Shown one piece after another: positions 48,208-57,651 of a stretch of 64,000 bases of DNA; the first letter of the stretch is position 1, and every line of letters starts with the position of its first letter. The stretch is from assembly GCF_013488225.1 (NCBI RefSeq), contig NZ_CP041241.1, positions 124,001 to 188,000 on the forward strand, in the 5' to 3' direction. The translations under genes were made by a program, and so were the position numbers. Origin of the DNA: Sinorhizobium mexicanum (GTDB lineage: Bacteria; Pseudomonadota; Alphaproteobacteria; Rhizobiales; Rhizobiaceae). The notes under the pieces were generated by a model, which worked only from the letters and a program-made list of their open reading frames with translations, made no database searches and was not told where the DNA came from.

Positions 48208-49209
48208 ATGAAGAAGTTTCTGAACGACCCGGTCAATTTCGTCGACGAGATGCTCGAGGGTATCTACGGCGCGCACAAGGAACTGACCTATGTCGCCGAT
48301 GACAAGCGCTGCATGGTGACGGCGAAGCCGAAGGCCGGCAAGGTCGGGATTGCGACCGGCGGCGGCTCCGGCCACCTGCCGCTCTTCCTCGGCTATGTGG
48401 GGGATGGCATGCTCGATGGCGCGGCCGTCGGCGGCGTCTTCCAGTCGCCGAGCGCCGAGCAGATGTACCAGGTCACCAAGCAGATCGACCAGGGCGCCGG
48501 CGTCCTCTACATCTACGGCAACTACAGCGGCGACATCATCAATTTCGACATGGCAGCCGAGCTTGCCGATCTCGATGGCATCCAGGTGAAGCAGGTGGTC
48601 GGCAACGACGACGTGGCTTCTTCCGTGGTGGGCGAGGAGCACAAGCGCCGCGGCGTCGCCGGTATCTTTTTCGTCTACAAGGCAGCCGGCGCGGCTGCGT
48701 CCGAGGGCCTGTCTCTCGACGAAGTGACCAGGATTGCCGACAAGGCGCGGTCGCGGACCCGGACCATGGGCGTCGCGCTGTCGAGCTGCGTCGTGCCGGA
48801 GATCGGGCACGCCACCTTCTCGATCGGCGAGGACGAAATGGAAATCGGCATGGGCATCCATGGCGAGCCTGGCATCAGCCGCAAGAAGCTGGCGCCAGCC
48901 GACAAGGTCATCGACGAGATGATGGAGCGCATCTTCGCCGAGACGGATTACAAGCAAGGCGACAATGTCGCCGTGCTCGTCAACGGCCTCGGCGGTACGC
49001 CGATGGAAGAGCTCTACATCCTGTTCCGTCGTGTCGCGCAGCTTCTCGATCAGCGCGGCGTCAAGGCAAAGCACGTTTGGGTTGGGGAATTCGCGACCTC
49101 GATGGAAATGGCTGGAGCCTCGGTTTCGGTGCTGCATCTCGACGAGGAGCTCGACCGGCTCGTTGCTGCGCCTGCCAACACCCCGTTCTTCAAGCACTTT
49201 GCATCCTGA
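48208..49209 (+). CDS. dhaK: Dihydroxyacetone kinase-type subunit, DhaK
   Basis: A 333-residue DhaK domain protein. It binds the ketose covalently through a His; here the residue is in MEIGMGIHGEPGISR, and the substrate loop is ATGGGSGHLPLFLGYVG. DNVAVLVNGLGGTPMEELYI is the conserved C-terminal block. With DhaL it forms the kinase; no DhaM phosphotransferase gene is near, so ATP is the expected donor. Relatives act on dihydroxyacetone or four-carbon ketoses (erythrulose). The sugar importer upstream supports an imported polyol or ketose as the source. Confidence 0.92.
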   Translation: MKKFLNDPVNFVDEMLEGIYGAHKELTYVADDKRCMVTAKPKAGKVGIATGGGSGHLPLFLGYVGDGMLDGAAVGGVFQSPSAEQMYQVTKQIDQGAGVLYIYGNYSGDIINFDMAAELADLDGIQVKQVVGNDDVASSVVGEEHKRRGVAGIFFVYKAAGAAASEGLSLDEVTRIADKARSRTRTMGVALSSCVVPEIGHATFSIGEDEMEIGMGIHGEPGISRKKLAPADKVIDEMMERIFAETDYKQGDNVAVLVNGLGGTPMEELYILFRRVAQLLDQRGVKAKHVWVGEFATSMEMAGASVSVLHLDEELDRLVAAPANTPFFKHFAS

Positions 49210-49215
49210 GGTGAG

Positions 49216-49857
49216 ATGATGGACGCGATAAATGCTTCCGACCTGATCCGGCTTTTTGAGACCTGGAAGTCGCTTTTTGCCGAACAGCGCGACTTCCTCA
49301 TCTCGCTCGATGGCAAGGTCGGCGATAGCGACCTCGGCATCACCATGAGCAAGGCGTTTGCCGCGGCCGCCGAGGCGGTTGCGGCCGAGGGCGAGGCGGC
49401 GGGCATTTCCAAGCTCCTGCGGACGGCAGGGGCGACGATGGCGCGGACTGCGCCGTCGACGATGGGGACGCTGACGGCGACTGGTTTCCTGCGTGCGAGC
49501 AAAGCGACCGAAGGCGCCGACATATTGGGGACCGGCGAAACGGCCGCGTTCTGGCGGGCGTTCCGTGACGGCGTCGCCGAGCGCGGCAAGGCGAAGCTGG
49601 GCGACAAGACCTTGCTCGACGTGCTGGATCCGATCGCCGTTGCGCTCGAGACCGCGGCCGGCTCCGGCGAGCCGCTCGCCAAGGCGCTCGCGGCGGCATC
49701 GGATGCTGCGGAGCGCGCGCTTGAAGCCACCAAATCGATGCTTGCGCAACATGGCAAGGCAGCCGCCTTCCAGGAGAAAACCATCGGCCTTCAGGATGCA
49801 GGCGCCACGGTCGGCCATTTCCTGATCAGGAGCATGGCCGAGTTCGCCGACAGTTGA
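49216..49857 (+). CDS. dhaL: Dihydroxyacetone kinase-type subunit, DhaL
   Basis: A 213-residue DhaL domain, an alpha-helical barrel that binds nucleotide through Mg ions held by Asp residues; the motif here is DGKVGDSDLGITMSKAF. Other conserved parts are GATMARTAPSTMGTLTATGF and DKTLLDVLDPIAVALE. Two ATGs in tandem follow GAGGTGAG. It is separated from dhaK by six bases and is the last gene of the operon; the signalling cluster on the other strand converges on it. Confidence 0.9.
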   Translation: MMDAINASDLIRLFETWKSLFAEQRDFLISLDGKVGDSDLGITMSKAFAAAAEAVAAEGEAAGISKLLRTAGATMARTAPSTMGTLTATGFLRASKATEGADILGTGETAAFWRAFRDGVAERGKAKLGDKTLLDVLDPIAVALETAAGSGEPLAKALAAASDAAERALEATKSMLAQHGKAAAFQEKTIGLQDAGATVGHFLIRSMAEFADS

Positions 49858-49928
49858 GCGGTCGCCCCGCGCCCGCAACGCCCACAAGGGCGCGGCGGCG
49901 GGATCCTCTCAGTGGCAGATCGAATTGG

Positions 49929-51491
49929 CTACTGCACGAGGTAGGCTTCGACCGCGCCGATGCCTCGCAGATCCAAGGCGCAGCGCGGCTCGAGCGTCCA
50001 CTGGCCTCGAAGAGAGCGCCGGGTCGCCTCGGAGATCTGTATGCCGTCGGCAACTCCCTGGGACTCGAGGCGGCTCGCGATGTTCACGGTTTCTCCCCAG
50101 ACATCGTAGACGAAACGAAGGCGGCCGATCAACCCGGCGACAACCGGTCCCGAATGAATTCCGATCCGGACCCGAAAGCGGTCGCGCTCGGGAGCCATGT
50201 CCTTCAATGATTCAAGCATGGACTTCGCGAGAGCCACGAGCCTGTCGGCGTGGTCCGCTGCGGGTTCCGGGATCCCGCAAGCGGCCATGTAGGCATCGCC
50301 GATGGTCTTGATCTTCTCCACGCCGTGCTGTTCCGTCAGGACGTCGAAGCGGCTGAACATCCCGTCCAACCGGGTGACGAGATCGGATGGTGGCAGCCTT
50401 GTCGCGATGGCGGAGAAGCCGACGATATCCGCAAAGAGAATGGAAACCTCTTCGAAGCGGTCCGCGATGATCTCTTCGCCCTCCTGCAATCGGGTGACGA
50501 TCTGGTCGGGCAGGATCGCGTGAATGAGCGTATCGGCTCGCCGTTTCTCTGTTTCGATCTGCTGAAGATAGCGGTGCTCGCGGTCGAGCCAGCGCTTCTT
50601 CTCCAGCGTCGAGTTGATGCGTGCGCGCAGCAGGACCGGATTGAACGGCTTCGTCAGATAGTCGTCGGCTCCGGCCTCGATGCATCGGGCGACCGCCGCG
50701 ACTTCGCTCAGGCCCGATATCATGATCACCGGCACGTGCCGCCATCGGCCCTCCGACTTCAGTCGCGAGAGCATCTCTATGCCGTTCATGTCGGGCATCA
50801 GTATATCGAGCAGAATAAGATCGAACTCGTCCTCGGCCAATCTTGCGAGCGCCGACAGTCCGGATTCGGCGGTGACGACGCGATGACCCTCGCGCCGCAG
50901 CCTGCGGGAGAGAAGGTCACGATTGCTGGCGACGTCGTCAACGACGAGAATTCTGCCACCCTGATCCGGCCATGCGGCATGCTCGGTCGTGAAGAGAAGC
51001 CGTTCAAGCCCGGCCGCGTCGATTTCGGCTTTCTCGCCCGACTGGAGCGTCTCGATCGCTTCGCCGCGCGAAAGGCCCGCAATGGCATCGACCTGTTTCA
51101 AAAGCTCGGCTGCGGCCGCAAGAATGACGCCGAGATCCTCCATCAGCGGGTGCTCGTGCACGTCCCTTGCGTCTTCGAGGAGCATTTCCGAATAGCCGAT
51201 GATGGCGTTGAGCGGCGTGCGCAGGTCATGGCGGAGCCTTGCCTCCGCTTCTGCTTCCGGGATCTCCGCAGAGCAGGCCGTGCCGTCGAGCAGGTGATCG
51301 ACGAGCCCGTTCAGTTGCCTGGCGGCGGTGCCGATCCGCTCCAGGTCGGCCTGCATGTGGTGCAGGCCGAGATCCCGCGCCTGCTCGATAAGCAGCTCCT
51401 GAAAACCCGAAATCGCCCGAGCGGGGCCTGCTAGCTTCTGGGCCACATGCGCGGCAATCGCCTGGCGCTGGAACTCGTTTCCGATACTCAT
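49929..51491 (-). CDS. HisKA-REC-adenylate cyclase fusion protein
   Basis: A 520-residue soluble signalling protein. Residues 85-140 look like a histidine-kinase dimerisation domain ([20 protein letters not shown], His88) with no ATPase domain after it. Residues 180-297 are a receiver: acidic pair Asp185/186, phospho-acceptor Asp229, Lys281. A linker helix leads to a class III cyclase (335-515): metal Asp354 in LFADIVGFS and Asp399, adenine-specifying VEKIKTIGDAYM with Lys395 and Asp463 in YDVWG, Asn470 and Arg474 in TVNIASR. All point to ATP to cAMP conversion controlled by phosphorylation. The true start is 51491 (MSIGNEF); the frame extends upstream without signal. Confidence 0.88.
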   Translation of the reverse strand: MSIGNEFQRQAIAAHVAQKLAGPARAISGFQELLIEQARDLGLHHMQADLERIGTAARQLNGLVDHLLDGTACSAEIPEAEAEARLRHDLRTPLNAIIGYSEMLLEDARDVHEHPLMEDLGVILAAAAELLKQVDAIAGLSRGEAIETLQSGEKAEIDAAGLERLLFTTEHAAWPDQGGRILVVDDVASNRDLLSRRLRREGHRVVTAESGLSALARLAEDEFDLILLDILMPDMNGIEMLSRLKSEGRWRHVPVIMISGLSEVAAVARCIEAGADDYLTKPFNPVLLRARINSTLEKKRWLDREHRYLQQIETEKRRADTLIHAILPDQIVTRLQEGEEIIADRFEEVSILFADIVGFSAIATRLPPSDLVTRLDGMFSRFDVLTEQHGVEKIKTIGDAYMAACGIPEPAADHADRLVALAKSMLESLKDMAPERDRFRVRIGIHSGPVVAGLIGRLRFVYDVWGETVNIASRLESQGVADGIQISEATRRSLRGQWTLEPRCALDLRGIGAVEAYLVQ

Positions 51492-51510
51492 CTTGCGGAC
51501 GCCGTTCAAT

Positions 51511-51876
51511 CTATGTCGCGAGCAACTGCTCGATTTTCCGCACGAGCTGCGGCAGGTCGACAGGTTTGCTGTCATAGTCGTCGCAGCCAGCCTCGAGCGC
51601 CATGTCGCGGTCGCTCGCCATTGCATGCGCAGTAAGCGCGATGACCGGTATTCCTGACGTCACCGGATTGGCCTTGATCCGCCGGGTCGCCTCCCAGCCG
51701 TCCATTACGGGCAGGCTCATGTCCATGAGAATGAGGTCGGGCTTTTCCGATGTGGCGAGCTCGACGCCCGCCTTGCCATTTTCGGCGATCAGCACGTCGA
51801 AGCCGCGACGAGACAATCGTCGCGAAAGCATGTCGCGGTTCATTTCATTGTCTTCCACCAGAAGGATTCTCGTCAT
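51511..51876 (-). CDS. Single-domain response regulator
   Basis: A 121-residue stand-alone receiver domain. Acidic residues are in LLVEDNEMNRDML (near 6-10), the phospho-acceptor is in LILMDMSLPVMDGWE (Asp near 54), the switch Thr in VIALTAHAM and Lys in DYDSKPVDL. It resembles DivK-type receivers. It lies 19 bases upstream of the cyclase fusion gene and 122 bases after the hybrid kinase gene, separated from it by an inverted mosaic repeat. A phosphate shuttle between kinase and cyclase is a reasonable role. Confidence 0.9.
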   Translation of the reverse strand: MTRILLVEDNEMNRDMLSRRLSRRGFDVLIAENGKAGVELATSEKPDLILMDMSLPVMDGWEATRRIKANPVTSGIPVIALTAHAMASDRDMALEAGCDDYDSKPVDLPQLVRKIEQLLAT

Positions 51877-51895
51877 TTCCGGTTCCTCCGGCCTG

Positions 51896-51995
51896 CTGCA
51901 TGTTCGCTTGAATCGGAGCCGACCCAAGGATGAAAACACGCAGCGATTCCAAGTGCTGCAGCACCGCGCGCCGGAGATGACGCGCGGTGCTGCAG
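51896..51995 (-). repeat. RIME1-like mosaic palindromic element, copy 3 (inverted)
   Basis: The same two-palindrome unit as at 1893 but in opposite orientation: CTGCATGTTCGC...ACACGCAG (51896-51943) then a perfect 15-bp stem CTGCAGCACCGCGCG (51956-51970) with its complement (51981-51995). It lies between the hybrid kinase and response regulator genes, inside an otherwise co-directional cluster, where the stem may reduce readthrough. Confidence 0.7.
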
Positions 51996-51998
51996 GCT

Positions 51999-54755
51999 TT
52001 AGCCCTCGGCAACGGCGTTACCGACTGTTTCCTGCCTTGCTATCTGGCGCTCGAGTGCCTTGACCAATTGGGACCTGCTGTTTGCGCCCTTGTTTACCAC
52101 CGCGACCGCTCGATCGCGCAGCCATATCAATTCGTTTGAAGAGAGGTCCTTCGACGTGACCACCACGACCGGGATGTTTTGCAGCTCCGGCGTCCTCTGC
52201 ATCTCGCTCAGCGTCTGGAATCCGTCCATCTCCGGCATCAGAAGATCGAGCAGGACGAGACGCGGCAGAAGCCGCTTCATCATTTCCAGCCCGCGAATAC
52301 CGTCGCCTGCCTCGTGGACGGTCCAATTCCTCTTCACCAGAATGCGCCGGAGAAAGTCGCGTGAAGCCTGGTCGTCGTCGATGACCAGCACGTCGCGGTT
52401 GCCGCCGCCGTGAGCCTCTATCGTCCGGATCAGCTTGTCGGTGTCGATGGGTTTGGTGAGATATTCGACTGCGCCGAGCGAGAGGCCGAGTTCGCGATCC
52501 GCCAGGATGGTCGCCAGGATCACAGGGATCGTGCATAGTTCGGGATCGCTCTTCAAGGTGCGCAGCACCGACCAGCCGTCCTGATGAGGCATGATGATGT
52601 CGAGGATGATTGCGGCCGGCCGATGCTGCCGGGCGGCTGCTATTCCTTCCGCCCCGCTTGCCGCCTCGATCGAGGCGAGCCCCGCCTCGGCGAGCGCCTT
52701 TGCGATCAGGGTTCTCGCCGCCGGTTCGTCGTCGATGATGAGGGCAGTGCGACCCGGCTCTAAAGTCGGCGCCGGCTCGGCCGCTCGAGGCTCCTCGGCT
52801 TCTCGCCTGCACTGCGCCGGCACCTCCATCGTGAAGACGGAGCCTTTCCCGACTTCGCTTTCGACTGTGACGACGCCGCCGATCATGTGACTGAAGCTGC
52901 GGGTGATACTCAGGCCCAGCCCGGTGCCGCCGTAGTTGCGGGTGGTGGAGGCATCCGCCTGGGTGAAGGCGTTGAAGAGCCGTTCCCGCTGCTCTGGTGT
53001 CATGCCGATCCCCGTATCGGATACCTTGAATACCAGCCAGTCGCCGTCGGCGCGCCCCTCGCGCCGGACCGAGAGCGTGACCCGGCCGCCATTGGTGAAC
53101 TTGGCCGCGTTGCTGAGCAAATTGAAAAGATTCTGGCGCAGCTTGGTCTGGTCGGAGTGCATCTGCCCAAGATCGGCCTCACGGTCCTCTATGAACTCGT
53201 TCCGGTTCCTCGCCATCAGCGGTGTGACGGTAGCGGCGACGTCGCGGAGCAATTCGGCGACGTCGAAAGTCTCAAGGAAAACCTCCATCTTGTTCGCTTC
53301 GATCTTCGACAGGTCGAGGATATCGTTGATGAGCGAGAGGAGATGCCGGCCGGCGGAGGCAATTTTCTCGAGGTCCGGAACAAGCTCGCTGTCCTGGTGG
53401 TCGCGTGCCTCTTCGATCAGCATTTCGCTATAGCCGATGATCGCGTTCAGCGGCGTGCGCAGCTCGTGGCTCATGGAGGCGAGAAAACGGCTCTTGGCCT
53501 CGTTTGCCGACTCCGCATGGCTCTTCGCCCGCTCGAGCTCGACTTGCCTCTGCTTGAGTTCGGTGATGTCGGTATAGACGGCGACGGTTCCGCCATCGGG
53601 GATCTTGCGCTTGCTGATGCGGACCCATTTGTCGCCGAACCGCTTTTCGTCGACGAGTCCAGCGGGATCCCTGTGGAGGCGCAGCCGCTCCTCGACCCAC
53701 TCGTCCGGCGATTTGCCTTCGAGGTCTACTTGCCCTCTTTCCAGGTTCTGCTCCACGATTTCGCGGAAGCTCTTGCCGCGAAGCGCTGACGGCTTATGGC
53801 TCGGGAAGATTTCGCAATATTTGCTGTTAGCGATCAGGATCCGGTCGTCGGGATCGTAGAGGACGAACCCGTCGGAAATCACCTCGAGCGCCGCGGCGAT
53901 CGTTCGCCTCTGCCGCTCTGCCTCGTCCTCGAGCTTCTTCTTTTCGATCGCGCCTTCTCGGAAAAGCGAAAGCGTCTTCGACATTGCTCCAAAATCGTCG
54001 CCGCCCTCCTGGGGTATCTCGACCTCATAACGTCCCTCCGTCAGCTCGCCGACGACACGACTGAGGCGCCGGAGCGGACCGACGATCGAGCGCAGGACAA
54101 GAAGAGTAAGAAGCGAGCCGACCAGAACCACGACGCCGACGAGGACGGCGGACGTCGTGGCGGTCTTCTGCGTTTGCGCGACGACCTCGTTGCGGGCGGC
54201 ATCCGCATCGGCTCTCACCTGCTCGACGAGCCTGTTGAGATCTGCATCGACGTTGCCGCTGTGGGTGCGCGCCTTTGCCAGGAAGGCGTTGCCGACGATG
54301 CGATTGTCCTGGGTATAGCTGTCCGTTGCCTGGAGCGCGGTCTCGACATAGGCGTCGACCTCTGTACGGATTTTCTCGACCGCCTCGGGCGAATGCTCTG
54401 CAAGACGCTCCAGTTGAATCTGCAGGCGCTTGCGGGCCTCGTCGGCGTTGCGCTGTGAATTCATCAGCAGGCTGACCGAGAGGTCGGTCAGCCAGTATCT
54501 GAGGTCGCCGAAGGCGACATGCGCCGCAGCCGCCGAATCGGCGCGATCGAACAGTTCCCTTGTCTCGGCCATCTGCTCGGCGCTGCGGTAGAGCGCCTGG
54601 GTGAGAAAAACGGATGAGAGGATCAGACTGATCAGGCCGGCGGCGGTCAGCGCCGCGACGCGCGCGGAGATCGGCAGATTGGCAAGCCGGCTTCCGAGGC
54701 TCCTGGCCGGCGCCGGGGCAGCCTCGATCGACCGCTGCTGCTCTAACGCGCTCAT
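51999..54755 (-). CDS. Hybrid sensor histidine kinase with two receiver domains
   Basis: A 918-residue membrane kinase. In order: TM1 near 31-53, a periplasmic helical region to about 205, TM2 near 206-225, HAMP to about 278, PAS (about 290-400), a HisKA site ([20 protein letters not shown], about 440-460), an HATPase domain (N box [13 protein letters not shown] boxes DTGIGM and NYGGTGLGL), a first receiver ([20 protein letters not shown]) and a second receiver ([20 protein letters not shown]). The second receiver keeps its Asp but reads [10 protein letters not shown] at the usual Lys segment. The start overlaps the stop of the DUF3365 gene, so the two proteins are made together. Confidence 0.9.
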   Translation of the reverse strand: MSALEQQRSIEAAPAPARSLGSRLANLPISARVAALTAAGLISLILSSVFLTQALYRSAEQMAETRELFDRADSAAAAHVAFGDLRYWLTDLSVSLLMNSQRNADEARKRLQIQLERLAEHSPEAVEKIRTEVDAYVETALQATDSYTQDNRIVGNAFLAKARTHSGNVDADLNRLVEQVRADADAARNEVVAQTQKTATTSAVLVGVVVLVGSLLTLLVLRSIVGPLRRLSRVVGELTEGRYEVEIPQEGGDDFGAMSKTLSLFREGAIEKKKLEDEAERQRRTIAAALEVISDGFVLYDPDDRILIANSKYCEIFPSHKPSALRGKSFREIVEQNLERGQVDLEGKSPDEWVEERLRLHRDPAGLVDEKRFGDKWVRISKRKIPDGGTVAVYTDITELKQRQVELERAKSHAESANEAKSRFLASMSHELRTPLNAIIGYSEMLIEEARDHQDSELVPDLEKIASAGRHLLSLINDILDLSKIEANKMEVFLETFDVAELLRDVAATVTPLMARNRNEFIEDREADLGQMHSDQTKLRQNLFNLLSNAAKFTNGGRVTLSVRREGRADGDWLVFKVSDTGIGMTPEQRERLFNAFTQADASTTRNYGGTGLGLSITRSFSHMIGGVVTVESEVGKGSVFTMEVPAQCRREAEEPRAAEPAPTLEPGRTALIIDDEPAARTLIAKALAEAGLASIEAASGAEGIAAARQHRPAAIILDIIMPHQDGWSVLRTLKSDPELCTIPVILATILADRELGLSLGAVEYLTKPIDTDKLIRTIEAHGGGNRDVLVIDDDQASRDFLRRILVKRNWTVHEAGDGIRGLEMMKRLLPRLVLLDLLMPEMDGFQTLSEMQRTPELQNIPVVVVTSKDLSSNELIWLRDRAVAVVNKGANSRSQLVKALERQIARQETVGNAVAEG

Positions 54756-55510
54756 TTGAACAAGACGATGCTGATAGCACCGCCCAGGTCACCCGCCTTC
54801 CCCCCTTCCTTCGGATAGCCGGTGACGTCGATCTCGCCCTTCGGCGAACCGTGACAGGAAAGACAGGACTCCGTGTAGTATTCCGGCAGCAGCATCCGGA
54901 AGGCAGGGCGGCCGTTTACCTTCGTCACTTCGGTATGGGCCTCGCCCTTCGCCTTCTGAGGCTTCGAGAAGACTTCAGTGATGACCCGGGTCTCCCAGGC
55001 ATCGGGAAGCGACTTGCGGTTACGCACCAGGACTTCCGGCGCGGTTACGCGCACGAGCGCCTCGTTTCCGACTTTGGCGGCGAATTTCTCGTTCATCAGG
55101 CGCGCGAAAACAGCCGGCACAAAACCCTTGAACCCGATGCCGGGACGGTTGATGTCGTCCTGCTCCTCGTCGACGACCTCACGCATGGCCTCGACCTGCG
55201 CCTGCAAAAGTCTGCGGTCGCGCTCGGCGAGATCATCGGTGATCAACGGATGGCCGGTGCGCTTGGCATAGAGCGCAATCGCCTCTGCCGTGAAACGCTC
55301 GCCATCGAGATGCTTGTCGCCGACGGCCGGATCATTGATGAGCGACTGATAATTCGAAAGGACGCTTCGGGCCGCCCTCAGCAACTCGGCGAGCCGCTCC
55401 CCGGTCGCCACATCGGCGGCCTCTTGAGCCGCCACCGAAGACGACAAGAGCAGACACCCGCACAAGACGGTGAAAATGCGGTTTCGCGCCAAAGCTACAA
55501 GGGCTTCCAT
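54752..55510 (-). CDS. Periplasmic DUF3365 (Tll0287-like) protein with a haem c motif
   Basis: A 252-residue protein with a signal peptide ([17 protein letters not shown], cleavage near residue 29) and a Tll0287/DUF3365-type fold: [38 protein letters not shown] and [20 protein letters not shown]. The Cys-Leu-Ser-Cys-His motif near 224-228 is a c-type haem attachment site. Such domains are found fused to histidine kinases as redox, gas or ligand sensors; here it is a separate protein translated just before the kinase by stop-start overlap. I infer that it senses in the periplasm and signals to the kinase. Confidence 0.87.
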   Translation of the reverse strand: MEALVALARNRIFTVLCGCLLLSSSVAAQEAADVATGERLAELLRAARSVLSNYQSLINDPAVGDKHLDGERFTAEAIALYAKRTGHPLITDDLAERDRRLLQAQVEAMREVVDEEQDDINRPGIGFKGFVPAVFARLMNEKFAAKVGNEALVRVTAPEVLVRNRKSLPDAWETRVITEVFSKPQKAKGEAHTEVTKVNGRPAFRMLLPEYYTESCLSCHGSPKGEIDVTGYPKEGGKAGDLGGAISIVLFK

Positions 55511-55829
55511 TTTCTTTCCCCCCCGAGAGGAAGCGCAAGTGGGAACGATACCACAGCAAGACCGCTGGAAGGAGTCATCTATGGAACATGGCTTGGCCGT
55601 TTAAGTGAGCGAAGGGACGGAGCGTGTGGGTGAGCTTGTTTAAACGGGGCTGCGAGGAGCAGGCTCGGGGCGCCCTATCGGGATCTCGAATGCTGCATGA
55701 TCGAGGCGGCGGGCGATGCGCTCGCTCAAATGCCTGCAAGATGGCGAAGTATCGGAACAAGCCATTTTCTCCGGAGTTGCTTATGCATGCAGCGAGAGGA
55801 AGCTCCTCTCATCCATCGGCGGACAATCC
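55511..55829. other. Gap between the signalling cluster and the YihY/BrkB gene
   Basis: This 319-base divergent gap must hold promoters in both directions. I see no clear sigma-70 boxes. A GGAAC-N16-CGCT sequence (55542-55566) resembles the stress promoter but the -10 is off-consensus. Short frames here lack ribosome sites and I do not call them. Confidence 0.4.
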
Positions 55830-56822
55830 ATGGGTACGAACGAAATCGATGCTGCCGAAAGGCTGGCGGCCGCGGAGCCGGGGAGGGGGCGGGATGCCGC
55901 CACGCCGCGGGAAATACCTGCGAAGGGGCTGCGGGATGTCTTCTGGCGAGTGGTATCCGAAATCTCTGAGGAGCGAATCGTCCTGATCGCGGCCGGGGTG
56001 AGTTTTTATCTGCTGCTGGCGCTGTTTCCTGCATTGGCTGCCCTGGTCTCGATCTACGGGCTTGTCGCGGATCCATCCGCGATCGGCACACACATGGGCA
56101 TGCTTGATGCGTTGCTGCCGCCCGGGTCCTACGACCTGATCGCGGATCAGTTGCAGACACTGACGACGCAGAAAACATCCACGCTCGGCCTCAGCTTCCT
56201 GGTGAGCCTGCTCGTTTCCTTGTGGAGCGCCGCCAATGGCATGGCAGCGCTTTTCGACGCGATGAATGTCGCCTATGGAGAAAGGGAAAAGAGGGGCGTC
56301 CTGTCGAGAACCCTCCTGTGTCTTGTGTTCACCTTTGCAGCGCTGCTGTTTGCGGTCGCGCTGATCGTTGCGATCGGCGTCGTGCCGGCCGTGCTCACCT
56401 ATCTGTGGCTCGATCGTTGGGTGGAAGTTTTGACCAAGATGGCCAGATGGCCGGCTATTCTGCTGCTTGCGACGATCGGCACGGTCCTCATCTATCGATT
56501 TGGGCCGAGCCGGGAACGGGCGAAACTCAGATGGCTGAACTGGGGCGCTGTATTCAGCACATTGCTGTGGCTCGCTGCCTCCGCGATCTTTTCTTTCTAT
56601 CTGGAACACTTCGCCAATTACAACGCCACATATGGCGCTCTCGGCGCCCTTGCAGGTCTCATGATGTGGGTCTGGATCTCGGTGATCATCCTCATCGTCG
56701 GTGCGCTCATCAATGCCGAACTCGAGCACCAGACGGCGGTAGACTCCACGACAGGAAAGCCGCTGCCAATGGGCCAACGCGGCGCTTGCGTGGCCGACAC
56801 GCTCGGGAAAGCCGTCGATTGA
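55830..56822 (+). CDS. YihY/BrkB-family integral membrane protein
   Basis: A 330-residue inner-membrane protein with about six hydrophobic segments. Family blocks are RIVLIAAGVSFYLLLALFPA, SLLVSLWSAANGMAALFDAM, NVAYGEREKRGVL and the C-terminal MMWVWISVIILIVGALINAE. The family was once linked to ribonuclease BN, which is now considered incorrect, and its function is unclear. The ATG at 55830 (MGTNEIDAAE) with GGCGGA upstream is preferred; the reading frame is open further upstream but with a Cys-rich stretch that does not look coding. Confidence 0.87.
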   Translation: MGTNEIDAAERLAAAEPGRGRDAATPREIPAKGLRDVFWRVVSEISEERIVLIAAGVSFYLLLALFPALAALVSIYGLVADPSAIGTHMGMLDALLPPGSYDLIADQLQTLTTQKTSTLGLSFLVSLLVSLWSAANGMAALFDAMNVAYGEREKRGVLSRTLLCLVFTFAALLFAVALIVAIGVVPAVLTYLWLDRWVEVLTKMARWPAILLLATIGTVLIYRFGPSRERAKLRWLNWGAVFSTLLWLAASAIFSFYLEHFANYNATYGALGALAGLMMWVWISVIILIVGALINAELEHQTAVDSTTGKPLPMGQRGACVADTLGKAVD

Positions 56823-56937
56823 CGGATATGGCGCGGGAGCCTTGGGCCGCGGCACGATTGCCACGGCCGCCGGCGGGAGGCATCGATGCCGGCCTCCCGC
56901 GTTCGTTTTACCTGACCGGCCTCTACAGTAGCGCCAC

Positions 56938-57366
56938 CTAGCTGTTGACGACTTCAACGACGGTGACGTCGAAAACCAGATCCTCTCCGGCGAGCGGATG
57001 GTTGGAGTCCACCGTCACTTGGTCGTCCTCGACGCTGGTAACGGTGAACGCCAGCTGACGGCCATCCGCAGTGGTTGCTTGAAGCCTTGTCCCGATCTCG
57101 ACCCCGTCGGGAACCACGGAACGCGGGACCGTCTGCACCTGGGCGTCATCGTGAGGGCCGTAAGCTTGCTCGGCGGGAATGGCGACCGTGCTCGTCTCTC
57201 CGATGGTCATGCCGCTGATCTCGCGGTCGAGGCCGGGAATGATCTGGCCTGCGCCCACTTCGATTTCGAGCGGCTCCCGACCCTGCGAGGATTCGACCGC
57301 AGTGCCGTCGGCCAGCTTGGCAGTGTAGTGAATGCGAACGACATCGCCGTTTTTGACTTCGGTCAT
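56938..57366 (-). CDS. FKBP-type peptidyl-prolyl cis-trans isomerase
   Basis: A 142-residue SlyD-like FKBP. The FKBP strands VRIHYTAKLADGTAVESSQG and IIPGLDREISGMTIGE carry the active-site residues. The insert-in-flap chaperone domain spans about 70-120 (YGPHDDAQVQTVPRS...), and the closing strand is NHPLAGEDLVFDVTVVEV. It lacks the His-rich metal-binding tail of E. coli SlyD. The start is set at MTEVKNG; the longer frame upstream is rejected. It is convergent with the YihY/BrkB gene and divergent from the stress operon. Confidence 0.9.
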   Translation of the reverse strand: MTEVKNGDVVRIHYTAKLADGTAVESSQGREPLEIEVGAGQIIPGLDREISGMTIGETSTVAIPAEQAYGPHDDAQVQTVPRSVVPDGVEIGTRLQATTADGRQLAFTVTSVEDDQVTVDSNHPLAGEDLVFDVTVVEVVNS

Positions 57367-57578
57367 ATCTGCCTCTGGATGGATGTTGGAGTGATGATTG
57401 CGGTCTCTTGGCGAAGGGCCGACCGCGGCGCGACATGCCGGTCTCTGCCGGCATCGGTACATGCCAGAACTAGGGCGCTGACCGCGAATGTAAACCGCGG
57501 AATGATGCGCTTGCCCTCCCGACCGCGTGGCAACGGCAGCCGCGATACCAGCAATTGCTTCGCAATTGGAACCGCCAT

Positions 57579-57603
57579 GGAACAAGGCTGCAAGTGGCTC
57601 GTT
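57579..57603 (+). promoter_or_regulatory. General stress (EcfG/RpoE2-type) promoter
   Basis: GGAAC (57579-57583) and CGTT (57600-57603) are separated by exactly 16 bases, matching the alphaproteobacterial stress sigma consensus GGAAC-N16/17-CGTT as I know it. It stands about 50 bases upstream of the first gene of the three-gene envelope operon. Confidence 0.75.
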
Positions 57604-57651
57604 TGATTGCAAATATGTGATCGATCGCGATACGCGATGGGAGGAGCCAAA

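Noticed and set aside
48190..49887. A 565-residue minus-strand frame across dhaK and dhaL
   Set aside because: It covers two clear genes in antisense and shows no domain.
55542..55566. Stress-type promoter before the YihY/BrkB gene
   Set aside because: GGAAC-N16-CGCT has the right spacing but the -10 is not CGTT, and the gene start is about 260 bases away. Too weak to call.
55624..55986. Short frames upstream of the YihY/BrkB gene
   Set aside because: They overlap the start of the real gene in another frame and lack ribosome sites.
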